64,000 bases of DNA from Pseudohongiella sp. (GCA_030696315.1 JAUYSM010000111.1:1-64000), one strand, 5' to 3'. Positions 27,409 through 38,495 are shown, counted from the first letter of the stretch. The notes: generated by a model not told the origin, from the sequence alone. Numbers and translations: made by a program.

Positions 27409-28692
27409 ATGACATCAACACAACTGGCAACGATGAGTCTGCGCTCTGGCGCTTTGCAACCGAGCGCGGCGCAGGCTCTGGAAATGGCATTCAAGGCATT
27501 TAATGAACTTTCGGGTGAACTGAACCAGACCTGGCAAGCCTTGGAAGATCAGGTGCGCCACTTGACCATCGAATTGGAAGCCGCAAACACTCAACGCTTG
27601 AAAGAACTCGCTGATAAAGAGCGAATCGCCCGCCGACTGCAAAAACTGCTGCAATTGTTGCCCGGTGGTGTGGTTGTTTTGAATGAGAAAGGCAAAGTTG
27701 CCGAATGCAATGCCGCCGCCATCGATTTGCTGGGTGCGCCTTTAGAAAATCAAGCCTGGCTGGATATCATTCGCCAACGCTTTGCTCCCAAAAAGGATGA
27801 TGGACACGAAATTTCTCTGGTGAATGGCAAACGCGTCAGCCTGCTCAGCCGCTCGCTTGATGAAGAGCCCGGCCAAATCATTCTGATTACTGACCAGACC
27901 GAAACCCGGCGCCTGCAACAAAGTCTCAGTCGTCACCAGCGCCTTATGGAAATGGGCAAAATGGTTTCCTCACTGGCCCACCAGATCCGTACACCTCTGT
28001 CTGCTGCCATGTTGTACGCAGGCCATCTTGGCAATCTTGCAGAGGTCTCGGCAAAAGAAGAGCCCAGCGATGCACGTTTTTCCCGAACACACGAGCGCTT
28101 GATGTCACGCTTGCAAAACATGGAGCGTCAGGTGCGCGACATGTTGATCTTTGCGCGCGGCGAAGCAGTGCTTGATGAGACGCTGAGCTTACGCCAGATT
28201 TTTGACGAAACCCGTGTGGCCGCCGAGGTACTGTCAAGATCCGGTGTGCTGGCGTGTGATTGGCAGAACAATGTGCCTGACTGTTTTGTGGCGTGTAACA
28301 AAGAATCTCTTATCGGAGCGCTACTTAATTTGATGGAAAATGCTGTCCAGAACGGTGGCCTTGCGGTGCAGCTAACCATAGTTGCAGAGCAACTTCCCAG
28401 CGCTAACAGCTCGAAAAATAAGACTATTTGCATCTACGTGGAAGATAACGGCCCTGGCATTGACCCAGAAAAACTGGCGCACGTGACGGAAGCTTTTTAC
28501 ACCACCCGCGCACAAGGCACCGGACTTGGCCTGGCAGTTGCATTAATCGTAGCGCGAGCACATGGCGGAAAGTTTTTTATCGAAAATCGCAAACAACATG
28601 AAGTTGATACATGCACCGGCGTTCGAGCAGGTTTCATTCTTCCATGTGTATCACCGCAATCCGCATCACAAGCTGGAGAGTCAAATGAGTAA
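27409..28692 (+). CDS. fleS: FleS, flagellar two-component sensor kinase
   Basis: A soluble 427-residue histidine kinase (no membrane helix). An N-terminal coiled region (about 25-80), a PAS domain (about 83-165), the phospho-acceptor H191 in SLAHQIRTPLSAAM, and the ATPase domain with N box LMENAVQNG, EDNGPGIDP and GTGLGLAVALIVARAHGG. This is FleS of Pseudomonas (FlrB of Vibrio), which phosphorylates FleR to start middle-tier genes. It is preceded by a sigma54 promoter and overlaps fleR by 8 bases. Unlike in P. aeruginosa, fleQ is not the upstream neighbour. Confidence 0.95.
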   Translation: MTSTQLATMSLRSGALQPSAAQALEMAFKAFNELSGELNQTWQALEDQVRHLTIELEAANTQRLKELADKERIARRLQKLLQLLPGGVVVLNEKGKVAECNAAAIDLLGAPLENQAWLDIIRQRFAPKKDDGHEISLVNGKRVSLLSRSLDEEPGQIILITDQTETRRLQQSLSRHQRLMEMGKMVSSLAHQIRTPLSAAMLYAGHLGNLAEVSAKEEPSDARFSRTHERLMSRLQNMERQVRDMLIFARGEAVLDETLSLRQIFDETRVAAEVLSRSGVLACDWQNNVPDCFVACNKESLIGALLNLMENAVQNGGLAVQLTIVAEQLPSANSSKNKTICIYVEDNGPGIDPEKLAHVTEAFYTTRAQGTGLGLAVALIVARAHGGKFFIENRKQHEVDTCTGVRAGFILPCVSPQSASQAGESNE

Positions 28693-30145
28693 AACAAGTA
28701 TTCTGGTAGTAGAAGACAACTGGGACTTGCGCGAAGCGCTCAGTGATACGCTGGAGTATGCCGGTTACGATGTACTGGCCGTCCCGGGTGGCGAGCAAGC
28801 ATTGCAAGCCTTGTCGCAGCGTCGCATGGACATGGTGGTATCGGATATCAACATGGACGGCATGGACGGTCACGAGTTGCTGGTGCGGGTACGAGCGCTG
28901 TACCCCGTGATGCCAGTAATTTTAATTACCGCATTTGGCAGCATCGGAAGCTCAGTGCGCGCCATGCGCGAAGGCGCTGTCGACTACCTGTTGAAACCCT
29001 TCAAGCCTGAACAGTTGATCGCCACGGTTGAGAAGTACCTGACACAACGTGTCAGTGACCGCACCGACCCGATAGCCGTTGAACCCTCAAGCCAACAATT
29101 GCTCGCACTGGCGCGCAAAGTGGCGCAATCAGATGCTACCGTCTTGATCTCTGGGGAAAGCGGCACCGGTAAAGAAGTGTTAGCTCAATATATTCACCAG
29201 CAATCGCCGCGCAAAAATGGACCATTTGTCGCCATCAACTGTGCTGCGATTCCGGAAAACATGCTGGAAGCTACACTGTTTGGCCACGAAAAAGGCTCCT
29301 TCACTGGCGCCTACCAAAGCAGCCCCGGCAAGTTTGAGCAGGCCGATGGCGGCACACTGCTGCTCGACGAAATATCCGAGATGGACATCGGGCTGCAGGC
29401 AAAGATTCTTCGTGTGTTACAAGAGCGTGAAGTAGAACGACTGGGCAGTCGTAAGACGCTGCATCTGAACGTTCGGGTGATTGCAACCACCAACCGGGAC
29501 TTGCGCCTGTGCGTCAGAGAAGGACGCTTTCGCGAAGATCTTTTTTACCGACTGAGTGTGTTCCCCTTGGCGTGGCAGGCATTGCGCAATCGGCAATTGG
29601 ACATCATTCCGCTGGCGACACGCTTGTTGATTCAACACGCACAGCGTATGGGCCGCGGTGCTGTGCATCTTGGCGACAGTGCCAAATCGGCCATGTTGGC
29701 TTATGAGTGGCCAGGTAACGTGCGCGAACTGGACAACGTCTTGCAACGTGCACTGATTATTCAGGATGGTTCACAAATCAATGCCGCTGCGCTGGGTTTA
29801 TCGGATTACAACGGCATGGGCATGTCCGAGCCCCTTTACACACAACCCACGCAGACACCTGCGATTCACACCCAGATCTCTCAGCCAATCAGCGCGGCGT
29901 CCACGCCGTTCGAAAGTATGTCATTGAACCAGAGCGAGACACCGTTTAAATCCTCGGAAGACAGTGACTTGGGCTCTGATCTGAAACAACGTGAGTTTCA
30001 AATTATTATCAGCGCACTGAAGCAACAGGGTGGCCGACGCAAAGAGACAGCTGACGCCCTGGGTGTCAGCGCGCGTACCTTGCGCTACAAGCTGGCGCGT
30101 ATGCGAGACATGGGAATCAATATTGATTCCATGGTCAGTGCTTGA
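28685..30145 (+). CDS. fleR: FleR, sigma54-dependent flagellar response regulator
   Basis: A 486-residue NtrC-type activator: receiver domain with phospho-acceptor D54 (VVSDINMDG), AAA+ domain with Walker A GESGTGKE (157-164), the sigma54-contact loop GSFTGA (204-209), Walker B GGTLLLDE (222-229), and a C-terminal Fis-type helix-turn-helix (about 440-486, KETADALGVSARTLRYKLARM). A Ser/Thr/Gln-rich linker (about 380-435) precedes the DNA-binding part. The ATG at 28685 lies inside the end of fleS after a GGAGAG site. It should activate the sigma54 promoter at 38674 and perhaps others. Confidence 0.96.
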   Translation: MSKTSILVVEDNWDLREALSDTLEYAGYDVLAVPGGEQALQALSQRRMDMVVSDINMDGMDGHELLVRVRALYPVMPVILITAFGSIGSSVRAMREGAVDYLLKPFKPEQLIATVEKYLTQRVSDRTDPIAVEPSSQQLLALARKVAQSDATVLISGESGTGKEVLAQYIHQQSPRKNGPFVAINCAAIPENMLEATLFGHEKGSFTGAYQSSPGKFEQADGGTLLLDEISEMDIGLQAKILRVLQEREVERLGSRKTLHLNVRVIATTNRDLRLCVREGRFREDLFYRLSVFPLAWQALRNRQLDIIPLATRLLIQHAQRMGRGAVHLGDSAKSAMLAYEWPGNVRELDNVLQRALIIQDGSQINAAALGLSDYNGMGMSEPLYTQPTQTPAIHTQISQPISAASTPFESMSLNQSETPFKSSEDSDLGSDLKQREFQIIISALKQQGGRRKETADALGVSARTLRYKLARMRDMGINIDSMVSA

Positions 30146-30198
30146 GCGCTCGACCACATATACACAGAACTTTGAATTGACTTGAATGGTGAAGCAAC

Positions 30199-30576
30199 AT
30201 GAATGGTGTAACTGATCGAATGGATATTAACCAACTGCTCCTGCAGATGCGCGAAATTCGTGGCCAGATCCAGACCCCATCTGTCAGACCGGAAGAAATA
30301 GCTAACGCCTTAGGCGCGGGCAGTGGCGCATCGGCAACCGGTCAAAGTGAACGCACAGGTTTTGCAGACATGCTAAAAAGTGCGGTTAATTCGGTCAATG
30401 AAACTCAACAAAAATCCAGTGAGTTGCAACGCGCATTTGAAATGGGCGACCCACAAGTCGACATCACACAAGTCATGATTCAAATGCAAAAAGCCAGTGT
30501 GTCTTTTGAAGCCATGAATCAGGTTCGCAATCGTCTGGTCACCGCATACCAAGACATTATGAACATGCCAATATGA
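30199..30576 (+). CDS. fliE: FliE, flagellar hook-basal body protein
   Basis: A 125-residue FliE, which joins the MS ring to the rod. The conserved C-terminal half ([19 protein letters not shown], then [34 protein letters not shown]) is typical; the N-terminus is longer than in enterics. An internal ATG seven codons later is possible. First gene of the fliEFGHIJK run, 53 bases after fleR. I see no sigma54 or sigma28 site in that gap, so it may depend on read-through from fleR. Confidence 0.95.
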   Translation: MNGVTDRMDINQLLLQMREIRGQIQTPSVRPEEIANALGAGSGASATGQSERTGFADMLKSAVNSVNETQQKSSELQRAFEMGDPQVDITQVMIQMQKASVSFEAMNQVRNRLVTAYQDIMNMPI

Positions 30577-30615
30577 ATATGAATTTTTATACGATGTTTT
30601 TAACAGGGCAATAAC

Positions 30616-32310
30616 ATGGCCACAGCGGATTTAGCAAGTTCACAAACATCTGGCGCGGGTGCCGCAGCTAAAGGCGGCAGTAACTTTTTGACCGGATTTA
30701 ATCGCCTGAATGTTATCCGACAGGCAGGTTTGCTGGTTGGTCTGGCAGCCAGCATTGCGCTGGGTTTCAGCGTGGTGCTCTGGAGTCAGCGCGAGGAATA
30801 CCAGCCGGTTTACCCGAGTCTGCAGGGGTTTGATGTATCGGAACTTGCGCAAGTGCTGGAAGCTGGCACAGTACCGTATCGAATTGATCCGGCATCGGGC
30901 GTGCTGTTGGTGCCAGCGGATCAGGTCGCGGCCGTTCGCCTTGAGATCGCGGCCGCCGGAATCTCGCGCGACAACGGTTTTGGTTATGAGTTTATGGATC
31001 AGGAGGCCAGCCTTGGTACCAGCCAGTTCATGGAGGAAAACCGCTACAAACGCAGCCTGGAAGGCGAACTGCAACGAACCATCACAAATTTCCGTCATGT
31101 TCAGGCAGCCAGAGTGCACCTTGCCACACCGGAACGAACTGTCTTTGTCAGAGATGCACGCAAACCCACCGCATCGGTCTTTTTGACCTTATTGTCGGGC
31201 CGTCAATTGACTGACACACAGGTTCAGGCAATCTCCAATCTGGTTGCCTCCAGTGTCCCCAACATGGATCCGGTCGATGTAACGGTTGTTGATCAGGCTG
31301 GCAACTTGTTGTCCCGTCGTGACGATAACCCGGAATTTAAAATTGCGGGCGAGCAATTTGAGTACGTCCGTCGTTATGAAGAAACACTGGTATCGCGCGT
31401 AAACCGAATTCTTATGCCCCTGCTGGGGTCTGGACGTTTTACGGCGGAAGTAGCTGCGGATATCGATTTCACCCGCACAGAACAGGCGGCAGAGACTTAC
31501 AGTCCGGAGACGGCAGTCCTGCGTAGTGAACAATCGATGGATGAACGCAGGGCCGGCGGTGAAATCATTGCAGGCATTCCTGGTGCGCTGAGCAACCAAC
31601 CGCCTGCTGCAGCACAGGCACCAGAAACACTCGGGCAAGCGCAGGCAGCACAAACTGCCGCGGATAACACCAATGTGCGCTCACAAGCCACCCGCAATTA
31701 TGAAATCGATAGAACCATCAGCTACATTACCAGCGACCCGGTGACTGTGCGTCGTTTGTCGATTGCGGTGGTGATTGATGAACCAGAAGGCGAAGGTATA
31801 GCGCCATGGACGCCCGAGGACATTGAGCGTATTACTGCCTTAGTGCGAGATGCGGTGGGTTACAGTGTTGAACGAGGTGACAGTGTCACTGTAATCAACA
31901 AAAAATTCGCCCAACCAGAACTGACGGTGATGGAAGAATTACCCATATGGCAACAATCCTGGTTTGCCGGCGCGTTGCGCCAGGGAGCAGGTGCATTGTT
32001 TGTATTGATTCTGGTGTTTGGTGTATTGATGCCCGTTTTGCGTCGACTGTCGGCAGTCGGTACTGACAGCCGCGCCTTGGTGCCCGTTGTGGCAGGCCGG
32101 AATGGCGGTGACATGCAATATGCAGATGTACAGGCTGACGGATCGCGCATGAGCGATGACTCGGTGACTTTGTCAGGCGGTGATGATCTGCTGTTGTCAG
32201 GCCCAACCGAGAGTTATGAACGGCAACTCAGCACGATTAAAGGCCTGGTTGCTCAGGATCCTGCCCGTGTTGCACAGGTGGTAAAAAACTGGATAGCGAA
32301 TGATGTCTGA
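30616..32310 (+). CDS. fliF: FliF, flagellar MS-ring protein
   Basis: A 564-residue membrane protein that builds the MS ring, the platform of the export gate and rotor. Two membrane helices (about 36-55 and 448-470) flank the periplasmic ring-building domains with YCEFMDQEASLGTSQF-like and RVHLATPERTVF segments. The cytoplasmic tail (YERQLSTIKGLVAQDPARVAQVVKNWI) is the FliG-binding end. The stop lies 11 bases inside fliG. Confidence 0.97.
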   Translation: MATADLASSQTSGAGAAAKGGSNFLTGFNRLNVIRQAGLLVGLAASIALGFSVVLWSQREEYQPVYPSLQGFDVSELAQVLEAGTVPYRIDPASGVLLVPADQVAAVRLEIAAAGISRDNGFGYEFMDQEASLGTSQFMEENRYKRSLEGELQRTITNFRHVQAARVHLATPERTVFVRDARKPTASVFLTLLSGRQLTDTQVQAISNLVASSVPNMDPVDVTVVDQAGNLLSRRDDNPEFKIAGEQFEYVRRYEETLVSRVNRILMPLLGSGRFTAEVAADIDFTRTEQAAETYSPETAVLRSEQSMDERRAGGEIIAGIPGALSNQPPAAAQAPETLGQAQAAQTAADNTNVRSQATRNYEIDRTISYITSDPVTVRRLSIAVVIDEPEGEGIAPWTPEDIERITALVRDAVGYSVERGDSVTVINKKFAQPELTVMEELPIWQQSWFAGALRQGAGALFVLILVFGVLMPVLRRLSAVGTDSRALVPVVAGRNGGDMQYADVQADGSRMSDDSVTLSGGDDLLLSGPTESYERQLSTIKGLVAQDPARVAQVVKNWIANDV

Positions 32311-33328
32311 TAAAAATGCTGCTGAAAAGTTAGGTCGTAGTGTCAGCCCGCTGGAGCGTGCTGCAATCTTGCTCATGAGTATGGGTGAAAAAGACGCGGC
32401 CGAAGTACTCAAACAGATGGGCCCTAAAGAAGTCCAAAAAGTTGGCTCAGCCATGTCAACACTAAAATCCGTGACACAAGACACAGTGTCTGGTGTGTTA
32501 TCTGTATTTCTGACCGAGTGTGGTAATCAAAGTGGTCTGGGAATCGGGGCTGACGCCTACATCCGCACGATGCTGACTGAGGCACTTGGAGAAGAACGCG
32601 CGCGCGGTTTGCTTGATCGAATTCTGCTGGGAGGCGCAAGCTCCGGGATCAATAGTCTGAAATGGATGGATTCCCGATCCGTGGCGGATGTGATTCGTAA
32701 CGAGCACCCGCAAATTCAGGCAGTAGTCCTGAGTTACCTTGAACCTGATCAGTCGGCCAGTATTCTTTCAAATTTCCCGGACAAGGTTCGCGTCGAAATC
32801 ATGATGCGAATCGCCTCACTGGAAAGTGTGCAACCTGAAGCGCTGAAAGAGCTGAACCTGATTCTTGAAAAACAGTTCTCCGGCAAGGGTGCAAATCCGT
32901 CAACTACCATTGGTGGCACAAAAACTGCTGCAGAAATCATGAACAACCTGGAAGGTGCCATTGAGCAAGAACTGATGCAGTCAATCAAAAATCTGGATGA
33001 GGATATCGGAAACCAGATTCAAGATCTGATGTTTGTATTTGATAATCTTAGAGAAGTTGATGACCGCGGCATCCAGTCTTTGTTAAGGGAAGTGTCATCG
33101 GAGGTATTGATTCTGGCGCTTAAAGGTGCCGATGACTTCCTGAAGGAAAAGTTTTTTAACAACATGTCCAAACGGGCGGCAGAGTTGTTGCGTGACGATC
33201 TGGAAGCCAAAGGGCCGGTTCGCATTATTGAAGTTGAAGCGGCACAGAAAGAGATTCTGGTGGTTGCCCGACGCATGGCAGATTCCGGCGAAATTCAACT
33301 CGGCGGCGGCGGCGAGGCCATGATCTGA
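32300..33328 (+). CDS. fliG: FliG, flagellar motor switch and torque protein
   Basis: A 342-residue FliG, the rotor part that meets the stator. N-terminal FliF-binding domain (LERAAILLMSMGEKDAAEVLKQM), middle domain with EHPQIQAVVLSYL (the EHPQ FliM contact), and C-terminal torque helix with the alternating charged residues in VDDRGIQSLLREVSSEVLILALKGADDFLKEKF. The ATG overlaps fliF; a second ATG directly follows, so the true start could be three bases later. Confidence 0.97.
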   Translation: MMSDKNAAEKLGRSVSPLERAAILLMSMGEKDAAEVLKQMGPKEVQKVGSAMSTLKSVTQDTVSGVLSVFLTECGNQSGLGIGADAYIRTMLTEALGEERARGLLDRILLGGASSGINSLKWMDSRSVADVIRNEHPQIQAVVLSYLEPDQSASILSNFPDKVRVEIMMRIASLESVQPEALKELNLILEKQFSGKGANPSTTIGGTKTAAEIMNNLEGAIEQELMQSIKNLDEDIGNQIQDLMFVFDNLREVDDRGIQSLLREVSSEVLILALKGADDFLKEKFFNNMSKRAAELLRDDLEAKGPVRIIEVEAAQKEILVVARRMADSGEIQLGGGGEAMI

Positions 33329-33401
33329 CCACCCAAAAGTCAGATCGCCATGCCGAAAAGCTAATGCAAAAAATTGAAGATCCGCAGCGTGGAGCAGCAA
33401 C

Positions 33402-34457
33402 ATGACAATTCAGCGGCATATTTTTGACGGCAACTCCCGTATCGGCCAGAAAGATCTGGAACAGGAACCCGTGCTGCGCTGGATTCCACCAACCATTGGT
33501 AAAGGTGGCAATCTGGTTCATGCCGAACCCCGCGAAGAGTCTGTACTACGCCAGGTAGTTTCACAGGTTGCCCCACGAAACTCTGTTGAAAAACCGACCG
33601 CCGGCCATGCTGCCTCACCCACGGAAATAGCTCGCGAATTTGATCAGGCACGTGAGGAGGGCTTGATGCTCGGCCGTCAGGAAGGCATGCACAAAGGCCT
33701 TGAGGAAGGTCGCCGTCAGGGCATGGATCAAGGCAGGGAACAAGGTCTTCAAGAGGGGAGAGAACAAGGCAGGGCAGAAGGGTATAAAGATGGCTTAAAA
33801 CGTGCAGAGACCGAGGTAAGCCAGCAAATGGCAACGCTGGATAGCATCCTGACACATTTGACCCACGCGTTAAATGAACAGGATTATCAATTGGAGCAAG
33901 CGCTGCTGACCTTGAGTAAAGAAATTGCACGTCACGTTGTCCAGCGCGAACTGATGATAGACAGCAGCCACATCATGGCTATTGTGCGTCAGGCCATAGC
34001 GACCCTACCGGCCAGTCGCGATAACGTCCGAATTTTGGTAAACCCCGATGATGTGCCGGTGGTCGAACGTGCGGCACAGGACAACGGTGACAGTTGGCGG
34101 GTGATAGGCAGTTCACAGATTGCACGCGGTGGCTGCCGCGTGGAGACCGATCAAAGTGTGGTTGATTTTACAACCGGCGAGCGTTTTAAACAGGTACTAG
34201 AACAGATCGTGAACCGACAATTGTCACAAGATCAGGATCAAGGCGCAGTCACCGTGCCTGCCGGTGAAAATTTTGTCATTGCCCCGGATCCGGTTGTGCG
34301 CTCGCGCGCAGCGTCTGCGACCAGCAACATCAAAACACCTCCACACAAAAGTTTTGCAGAAGAAGCGGCCAGCCTGGCCTCAGCTCAAATGGCAGAGGGC
34401 ATCGCTGCGCCTGAACTATCCAAGTTCGCTTCGCTTACCAGAGATCAGGAGTACTGA
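33402..34457 (+). CDS. fliH: FliH, flagellar export ATPase regulator
   Basis: A 351-residue FliH, which binds and restrains the FliI ATPase and links it to the C ring. A long repeat of Gly-x-x-x-Gly/Glu-Gly units (about 88-130: [30 protein letters not shown], and so on) forms the GxxxG helix-dimer motif of FliH, followed by a coiled part and the C-terminal FliI-binding domain (about 150-265). It is longer than P. aeruginosa FliH, mainly through a disordered Ser/Ala-rich tail after about 275. Confidence 0.93.
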   Translation: MTIQRHIFDGNSRIGQKDLEQEPVLRWIPPTIGKGGNLVHAEPREESVLRQVVSQVAPRNSVEKPTAGHAASPTEIAREFDQAREEGLMLGRQEGMHKGLEEGRRQGMDQGREQGLQEGREQGRAEGYKDGLKRAETEVSQQMATLDSILTHLTHALNEQDYQLEQALLTLSKEIARHVVQRELMIDSSHIMAIVRQAIATLPASRDNVRILVNPDDVPVVERAAQDNGDSWRVIGSSQIARGGCRVETDQSVVDFTTGERFKQVLEQIVNRQLSQDQDQGAVTVPAGENFVIAPDPVVRSRAASATSNIKTPPHKSFAEEAASLASAQMAEGIAAPELSKFASLTRDQEY

Positions 34458-34459
34458 TC

Positions 34460-35917
34460 ATGTTGAGGCAACATCTTGCACAACGACTTCGCTGCTATCT
34501 GCCCACTGAGACGCCTGTTACTCAGCCGGTGATTGTTGGCCGATTGACGCGTGTTGTGGGCCTGACGCTGGAAGCCGTTGGTTGTAACGTCTCCCTGGGC
34601 GGCCGTTGTCTGGTCAGTCACCCGAGCGGTCGCGATATCGAGGCAGAAGTTGTTGGATTTGACGGTGCCAGAATTTTCCTGATGCCACTTTACGGCGTTG
34701 AAGGCTTGCAGCCCGGTGCCAGTGTTGTGCCCGCCGCTCAGAATCAAAAGCTGTGGGTAGGCAATGGATTGCTCGGCAGAGTACTCAACGGATTTGGTGA
34801 GCCAATTGATGGACTTGGCCCCTTGGCCATGCATGAATGCCGGGAAGCAGGGCCCGAGAGAAGCATCAACCCATTAAAGCGTCAGCCTATCCGCCAGGCA
34901 TTGGACGTCGGCATTGCGGCCATCAATGGTCTGTTAACTGTGGGCAAAGGCCAGCGTATTGGATTGTTTGCAGGCAGCGGCGTAGGTAAAAGCGTGCTAT
35001 TGGGCATGATGACACGCTTTACCAATGCCGATGTGATTGTTGTTGGTCTTATCGGCGAACGGGGCCGTGAGGTCAAAGAGTTTATCGAGGAAATTCTGGG
35101 CGAGGAGGGCTTGCGCAGATCCGTTGTGGTTGCATCCCCAGCGGATGACTCACCACTCATGCGACTCCGTGCTGCCACCGTCACCACCCGGATTGCTGAA
35201 GGTTTCCGGGATCAGGGCAAAGATGTGCTGATGTTGATGGATTCGTTGACACGTTATGCCATGGCGCAGCGAGAAATTGCACTGGCGATTGGAGAACCAC
35301 CTGCAACCAAGGGTTATCCGCCGTCAGTTTTTGCTCGATTGCCCCAATTGGTAGAGCGCGCGGGCAACGCCGATAAAGGCGGTGGCACTATCACTGCGTT
35401 TTATACAGTACTGACCGAAGGCGACGATCAACAAGACCCGATTGCCGATTCCGCGCGAGCCATCCTGGATGGACACATTGTGCTGTCGCGCGCATTGGCC
35501 GAACAGGGGCACTATCCCGCCATCGATGTTGAAGCATCTATCAGCCGGGTTATGCCTTCAGTGGTGAGCACAGAACATCTCGCCAAGGCACAATTATTCA
35601 AGCGCGTTTATTCCCGTTACCAGCAGAATCGCGACTTGATCAGTGTGGGTGCCTATACCATGGGTGCCGACAAAGATATCGATTTTGCGATTGAGCGCAT
35701 GCCCCATTTACGCCAGTTTCTGCAACAAGGTTTAAGCGAGAATATCGCACTCGTCACTGCCGTGGAACGTCTTGGCAAAGCCATCACACCGCTCTCAAGA
35801 GCCATGCCCGGAAACAACCCGGGCGCTGGCAACGTCACCACCTTGCAGCCGCGCACACTCGGTGCCAGTGACCGTAACACTGCCGCAAGCAATAATGCCG
35901 CCGGCAAAGCCTCATGA
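34460..35917 (+). CDS. fliI: FliI, flagellar export ATPase
   Basis: A 485-residue ATPase of the F1-beta family that helps feed substrates into the flagellar type III export gate. Walker A AGSGVGKS (171-178), the [10 protein letters not shown] segment and Walker [11 protein letters not shown] are present. A ribosome site AGGAG lies 8-10 bases before the ATG, two bases after the fliH stop. The C-terminal 30 residues (Asn/Ala-rich) extend past the usual end. Overlaps fliJ by 4 bases. Confidence 0.97.
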   Translation: MLRQHLAQRLRCYLPTETPVTQPVIVGRLTRVVGLTLEAVGCNVSLGGRCLVSHPSGRDIEAEVVGFDGARIFLMPLYGVEGLQPGASVVPAAQNQKLWVGNGLLGRVLNGFGEPIDGLGPLAMHECREAGPERSINPLKRQPIRQALDVGIAAINGLLTVGKGQRIGLFAGSGVGKSVLLGMMTRFTNADVIVVGLIGERGREVKEFIEEILGEEGLRRSVVVASPADDSPLMRLRAATVTTRIAEGFRDQGKDVLMLMDSLTRYAMAQREIALAIGEPPATKGYPPSVFARLPQLVERAGNADKGGGTITAFYTVLTEGDDQQDPIADSARAILDGHIVLSRALAEQGHYPAIDVEASISRVMPSVVSTEHLAKAQLFKRVYSRYQQNRDLISVGAYTMGADKDIDFAIERMPHLRQFLQQGLSENIALVTAVERLGKAITPLSRAMPGNNPGAGNVTTLQPRTLGASDRNTAASNNAAGKAS

Positions 35918-36360
35918 ACCGCGTTAAAAGAATGCAACCAGTCCTGCGGATTGCTGAACTCGATGTGGAAAAAGCGGGCCGGCAGCTAGCTCAAATTCAG
36001 CAACGGATTCTGATCGAACAAGGCAAAGTTGTTCAACTGCAGGACTACCAGCAAGAGTACCGCCTTCGCTTGCAAACCGCCGGACAGGCTGGCATGAGCG
36101 TTGATAAACTCAGATTGTTTGATGGCTTTCATCAGCAGCTAGACAAAGCAATCGAGCAACAACAGCAATTGATTTCAAAAATTCAGCAAGATCAAGAAGT
36201 TATTAAATCAATCTGGCAACAGAAAGATATCCGGTACAAAAGCCTTCAGAAAATGCTTGAGCGCATTGAGAAAGATGCCGCTGTGCAGCAAGCCCGCATA
36301 GAACAGCGCAACCACGACGAGTACTCGCGACGTCGATCTGGCAATAACGGCTGGTCATAG
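35914..36360 (+). CDS. fliJ: FliJ, flagellar export chaperone-stalk
   Basis: A 148-residue, almost fully helical coiled-coil protein with very high Gln, Lys and Arg content, as expected for FliJ, the central stalk of the FliI hexamer that contacts FlhA. It starts in an ATGA overlap with fliI. The assignment rests on position, length and coiled-coil character more than on motifs. Confidence 0.88.
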   Translation: MNRVKRMQPVLRIAELDVEKAGRQLAQIQQRILIEQGKVVQLQDYQQEYRLRLQTAGQAGMSVDKLRLFDGFHQQLDKAIEQQQQLISKIQQDQEVIKSIWQQKDIRYKSLQKMLERIEKDAAVQQARIEQRNHDEYSRRRSGNNGWS

Positions 36361-36461
36361 TTGGCAGGATTTTTGCTGATGCTGATGAGATAGCAGATGG
36401 GATAGCAGACCCAAACCGCAAACCAGACTCAGTAGCAAACCAGCAACAAAGGGCAGCAACG

Positions 36462-38495
36462 ATGAAGTTAGTACAAGATTCCCCCCAAAATAAAGCGGCT
36501 GCCGTACTGCTTGGCGCAGGGTTTCAGACACCTGGTGAAACCGCCGGCACACAGAAGAAACTCGCGTTTGCTGAGGATTTACGGCAACAGATCAGTGAAG
36601 CCGTTGCAGGCAGTCGTATTCGACAGTCCAGCAATACCCCGAACCACTCAGAAACCACTGCGTCCAATCCGGTGATCGTTGGAGGGAAGCAATCTACTGC
36701 GCTCACGACGTCACAGGTTAAAACAGGAGACAGTTTTTCTGCCAAAGAAGCGGACAACCTTGCCACTGGTGGCATATCTTTGCCGCAGACTGACCAAAGC
36801 TTGCCGATGACACACGTCGAAAGTGATACAAACACACGCTACGCTGACGCGTGGTCTGCGGAACTCGAGACTGCACCCTTGGCAATTGATCTCAACACGA
36901 TGCCATCGTTGCTTGATGCAGTCACCTCCAACATAGACAGGGATACATCGCCTTTCGGTGCTGGCGATAGCAGCATGGTGCCGGGCAACCCGGCCAGCCA
37001 GCTGCTTCCAGCTGCCTGGATGTCCTTGCAGGACGATACAGCCGCCAGCCATCTGCCCGGCTTGAACCTGATCGCAGACGCCGGACTTTCGGCTTTTGCG
37101 GCATCACCGCTGGCGAACCCCTTTGACATCAGCACAACCGAACTGAATATGCCTGACCATACCAACAACTTATTGCTGGATGCCGCCTTTGTCTCCGAAC
37201 AACTGAGCGCGGCAGTGGTAGAGGCGAACACCGCCTCAGCAGTTATGATTGGCAGCCCGGCCGTCACCGATATAGCGCTCCCCGGTACTCAGCACACTGT
37301 ACAGAGTGAGAATCTTGCTGATGAGATGACGGCCCTCAATTTGACTGCAGCCTATGACCTGTCTCTGCCGGATGTAATGCCCGCCAGCCCTTTTGATCCT
37401 CTGACGGTTTCCACACCTGATGCACCAGACCTCACGCTCGCCTCACGCATTGAAACCGCGTTAAATACTGGGCAAACCGCGACTGTCGCGCCATCTTTAC
37501 CTGAATTGACGGGTACACAGACAGATAACATTTTAGTGGATGGAATTGAATCGCAAGTAGCGGCGATGCCTTTTGCTCCGCTTAGCCGTAACGCTTTGGC
37601 CAATCAACAGGGCAACACCGTCGACAATCTCTCTGAAGTGGATGCTGAGTTACAAACCAAGGGTCTGGAGCCTGCCAGCAGCGCCTCGACACGGTCTGCT
37701 TACGTGAACAGCTTACTGACCAATCTGTTGGGAACAGCCGCAGATACTTCGACAGCGTCCGGAGCAACGAATACGACTTTGATCCAAAACAACGCGCTTT
37801 TGCCTGAAAACCTGGGGACCTCTCTGGAGGATTTTCTGGGACAAATCAACGGGCTGATTCCAACCAAATCAACGCTGAGCGATCAGCAATTGCTGGCCAG
37901 TGTTGGCGTGAATGCCGGTGACCCAGCATCCGGTTTACAAGGCGCGTCGCTGTACACGGCAGATCAGCGCTTACAACAAGCCGCTGAGGCACGACTTGCG
38001 CACTTACAGGGATTGCAGCAAACAAACGCATCTGTTGAAAATGCCACCTCGCGCATGACAGGCACCGGGCTTTCCGGGCTTGATGTGACCTTTGGGCAGC
38101 CCGGCTGGGTAGAACGTGTCGGGCGACAAATGCTGCTGCAGTCAGCACAAGGCAACAGCAGTGCCCAGATACAACTGGACCCCCCAGAACTTGGCAGCCT
38201 CACTATCCGCATTCAGTTGGTTGATCAATCCGCCACCGTCAACTTTGTCAGTCCGCATGCCATGGTCAGAGATGCCTTGGAGCAGCAAGCACAGCGTCTT
38301 CAGGAGATGTTCAACGAACAAGGCTTGAATTTGCGTGATGTCTCAGTGTCAGGCCAATCTGCCAACGCCAGACAACAATCAGAACAGCAGTCACGAGAAC
38401 AGCCGGGCACAGCTGGCCAGACGGGTGACAACCACGAACAAGAAATTGTGTCATCAGCGCACAAGACGATGTCATTGATTGATTATTACGCCTGA
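36462..38495 (+). CDS. fliK: FliK, flagellar hook-length control protein
   Basis: A 677-residue FliK. The first 530 residues are of low complexity, rich in Ala, Ser, Thr and Asp, without Cys, as in the export-ruler part. The conserved C-terminal substrate-switch domain (about 545-635) contains PGWVERVGRQMLLQSAQG, AQIQLDPPELGSLTIRIQL and FVSPHAMVRDALEQQ. It stops hook growth by contacting FlhB. It is longer than enteric FliK (about 405), which could mean a longer ruler region or more disordered repeats. Confidence 0.93.
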   Translation: MKLVQDSPQNKAAAVLLGAGFQTPGETAGTQKKLAFAEDLRQQISEAVAGSRIRQSSNTPNHSETTASNPVIVGGKQSTALTTSQVKTGDSFSAKEADNLATGGISLPQTDQSLPMTHVESDTNTRYADAWSAELETAPLAIDLNTMPSLLDAVTSNIDRDTSPFGAGDSSMVPGNPASQLLPAAWMSLQDDTAASHLPGLNLIADAGLSAFAASPLANPFDISTTELNMPDHTNNLLLDAAFVSEQLSAAVVEANTASAVMIGSPAVTDIALPGTQHTVQSENLADEMTALNLTAAYDLSLPDVMPASPFDPLTVSTPDAPDLTLASRIETALNTGQTATVAPSLPELTGTQTDNILVDGIESQVAAMPFAPLSRNALANQQGNTVDNLSEVDAELQTKGLEPASSASTRSAYVNSLLTNLLGTAADTSTASGATNTTLIQNNALLPENLGTSLEDFLGQINGLIPTKSTLSDQQLLASVGVNAGDPASGLQGASLYTADQRLQQAAEARLAHLQGLQQTNASVENATSRMTGTGLSGLDVTFGQPGWVERVGRQMLLQSAQGNSSAQIQLDPPELGSLTIRIQLVDQSATVNFVSPHAMVRDALEQQAQRLQEMFNEQGLNLRDVSVSGQSANARQQSEQQSREQPGTAGQTGDNHEQEIVSSAHKTMSLIDYYA

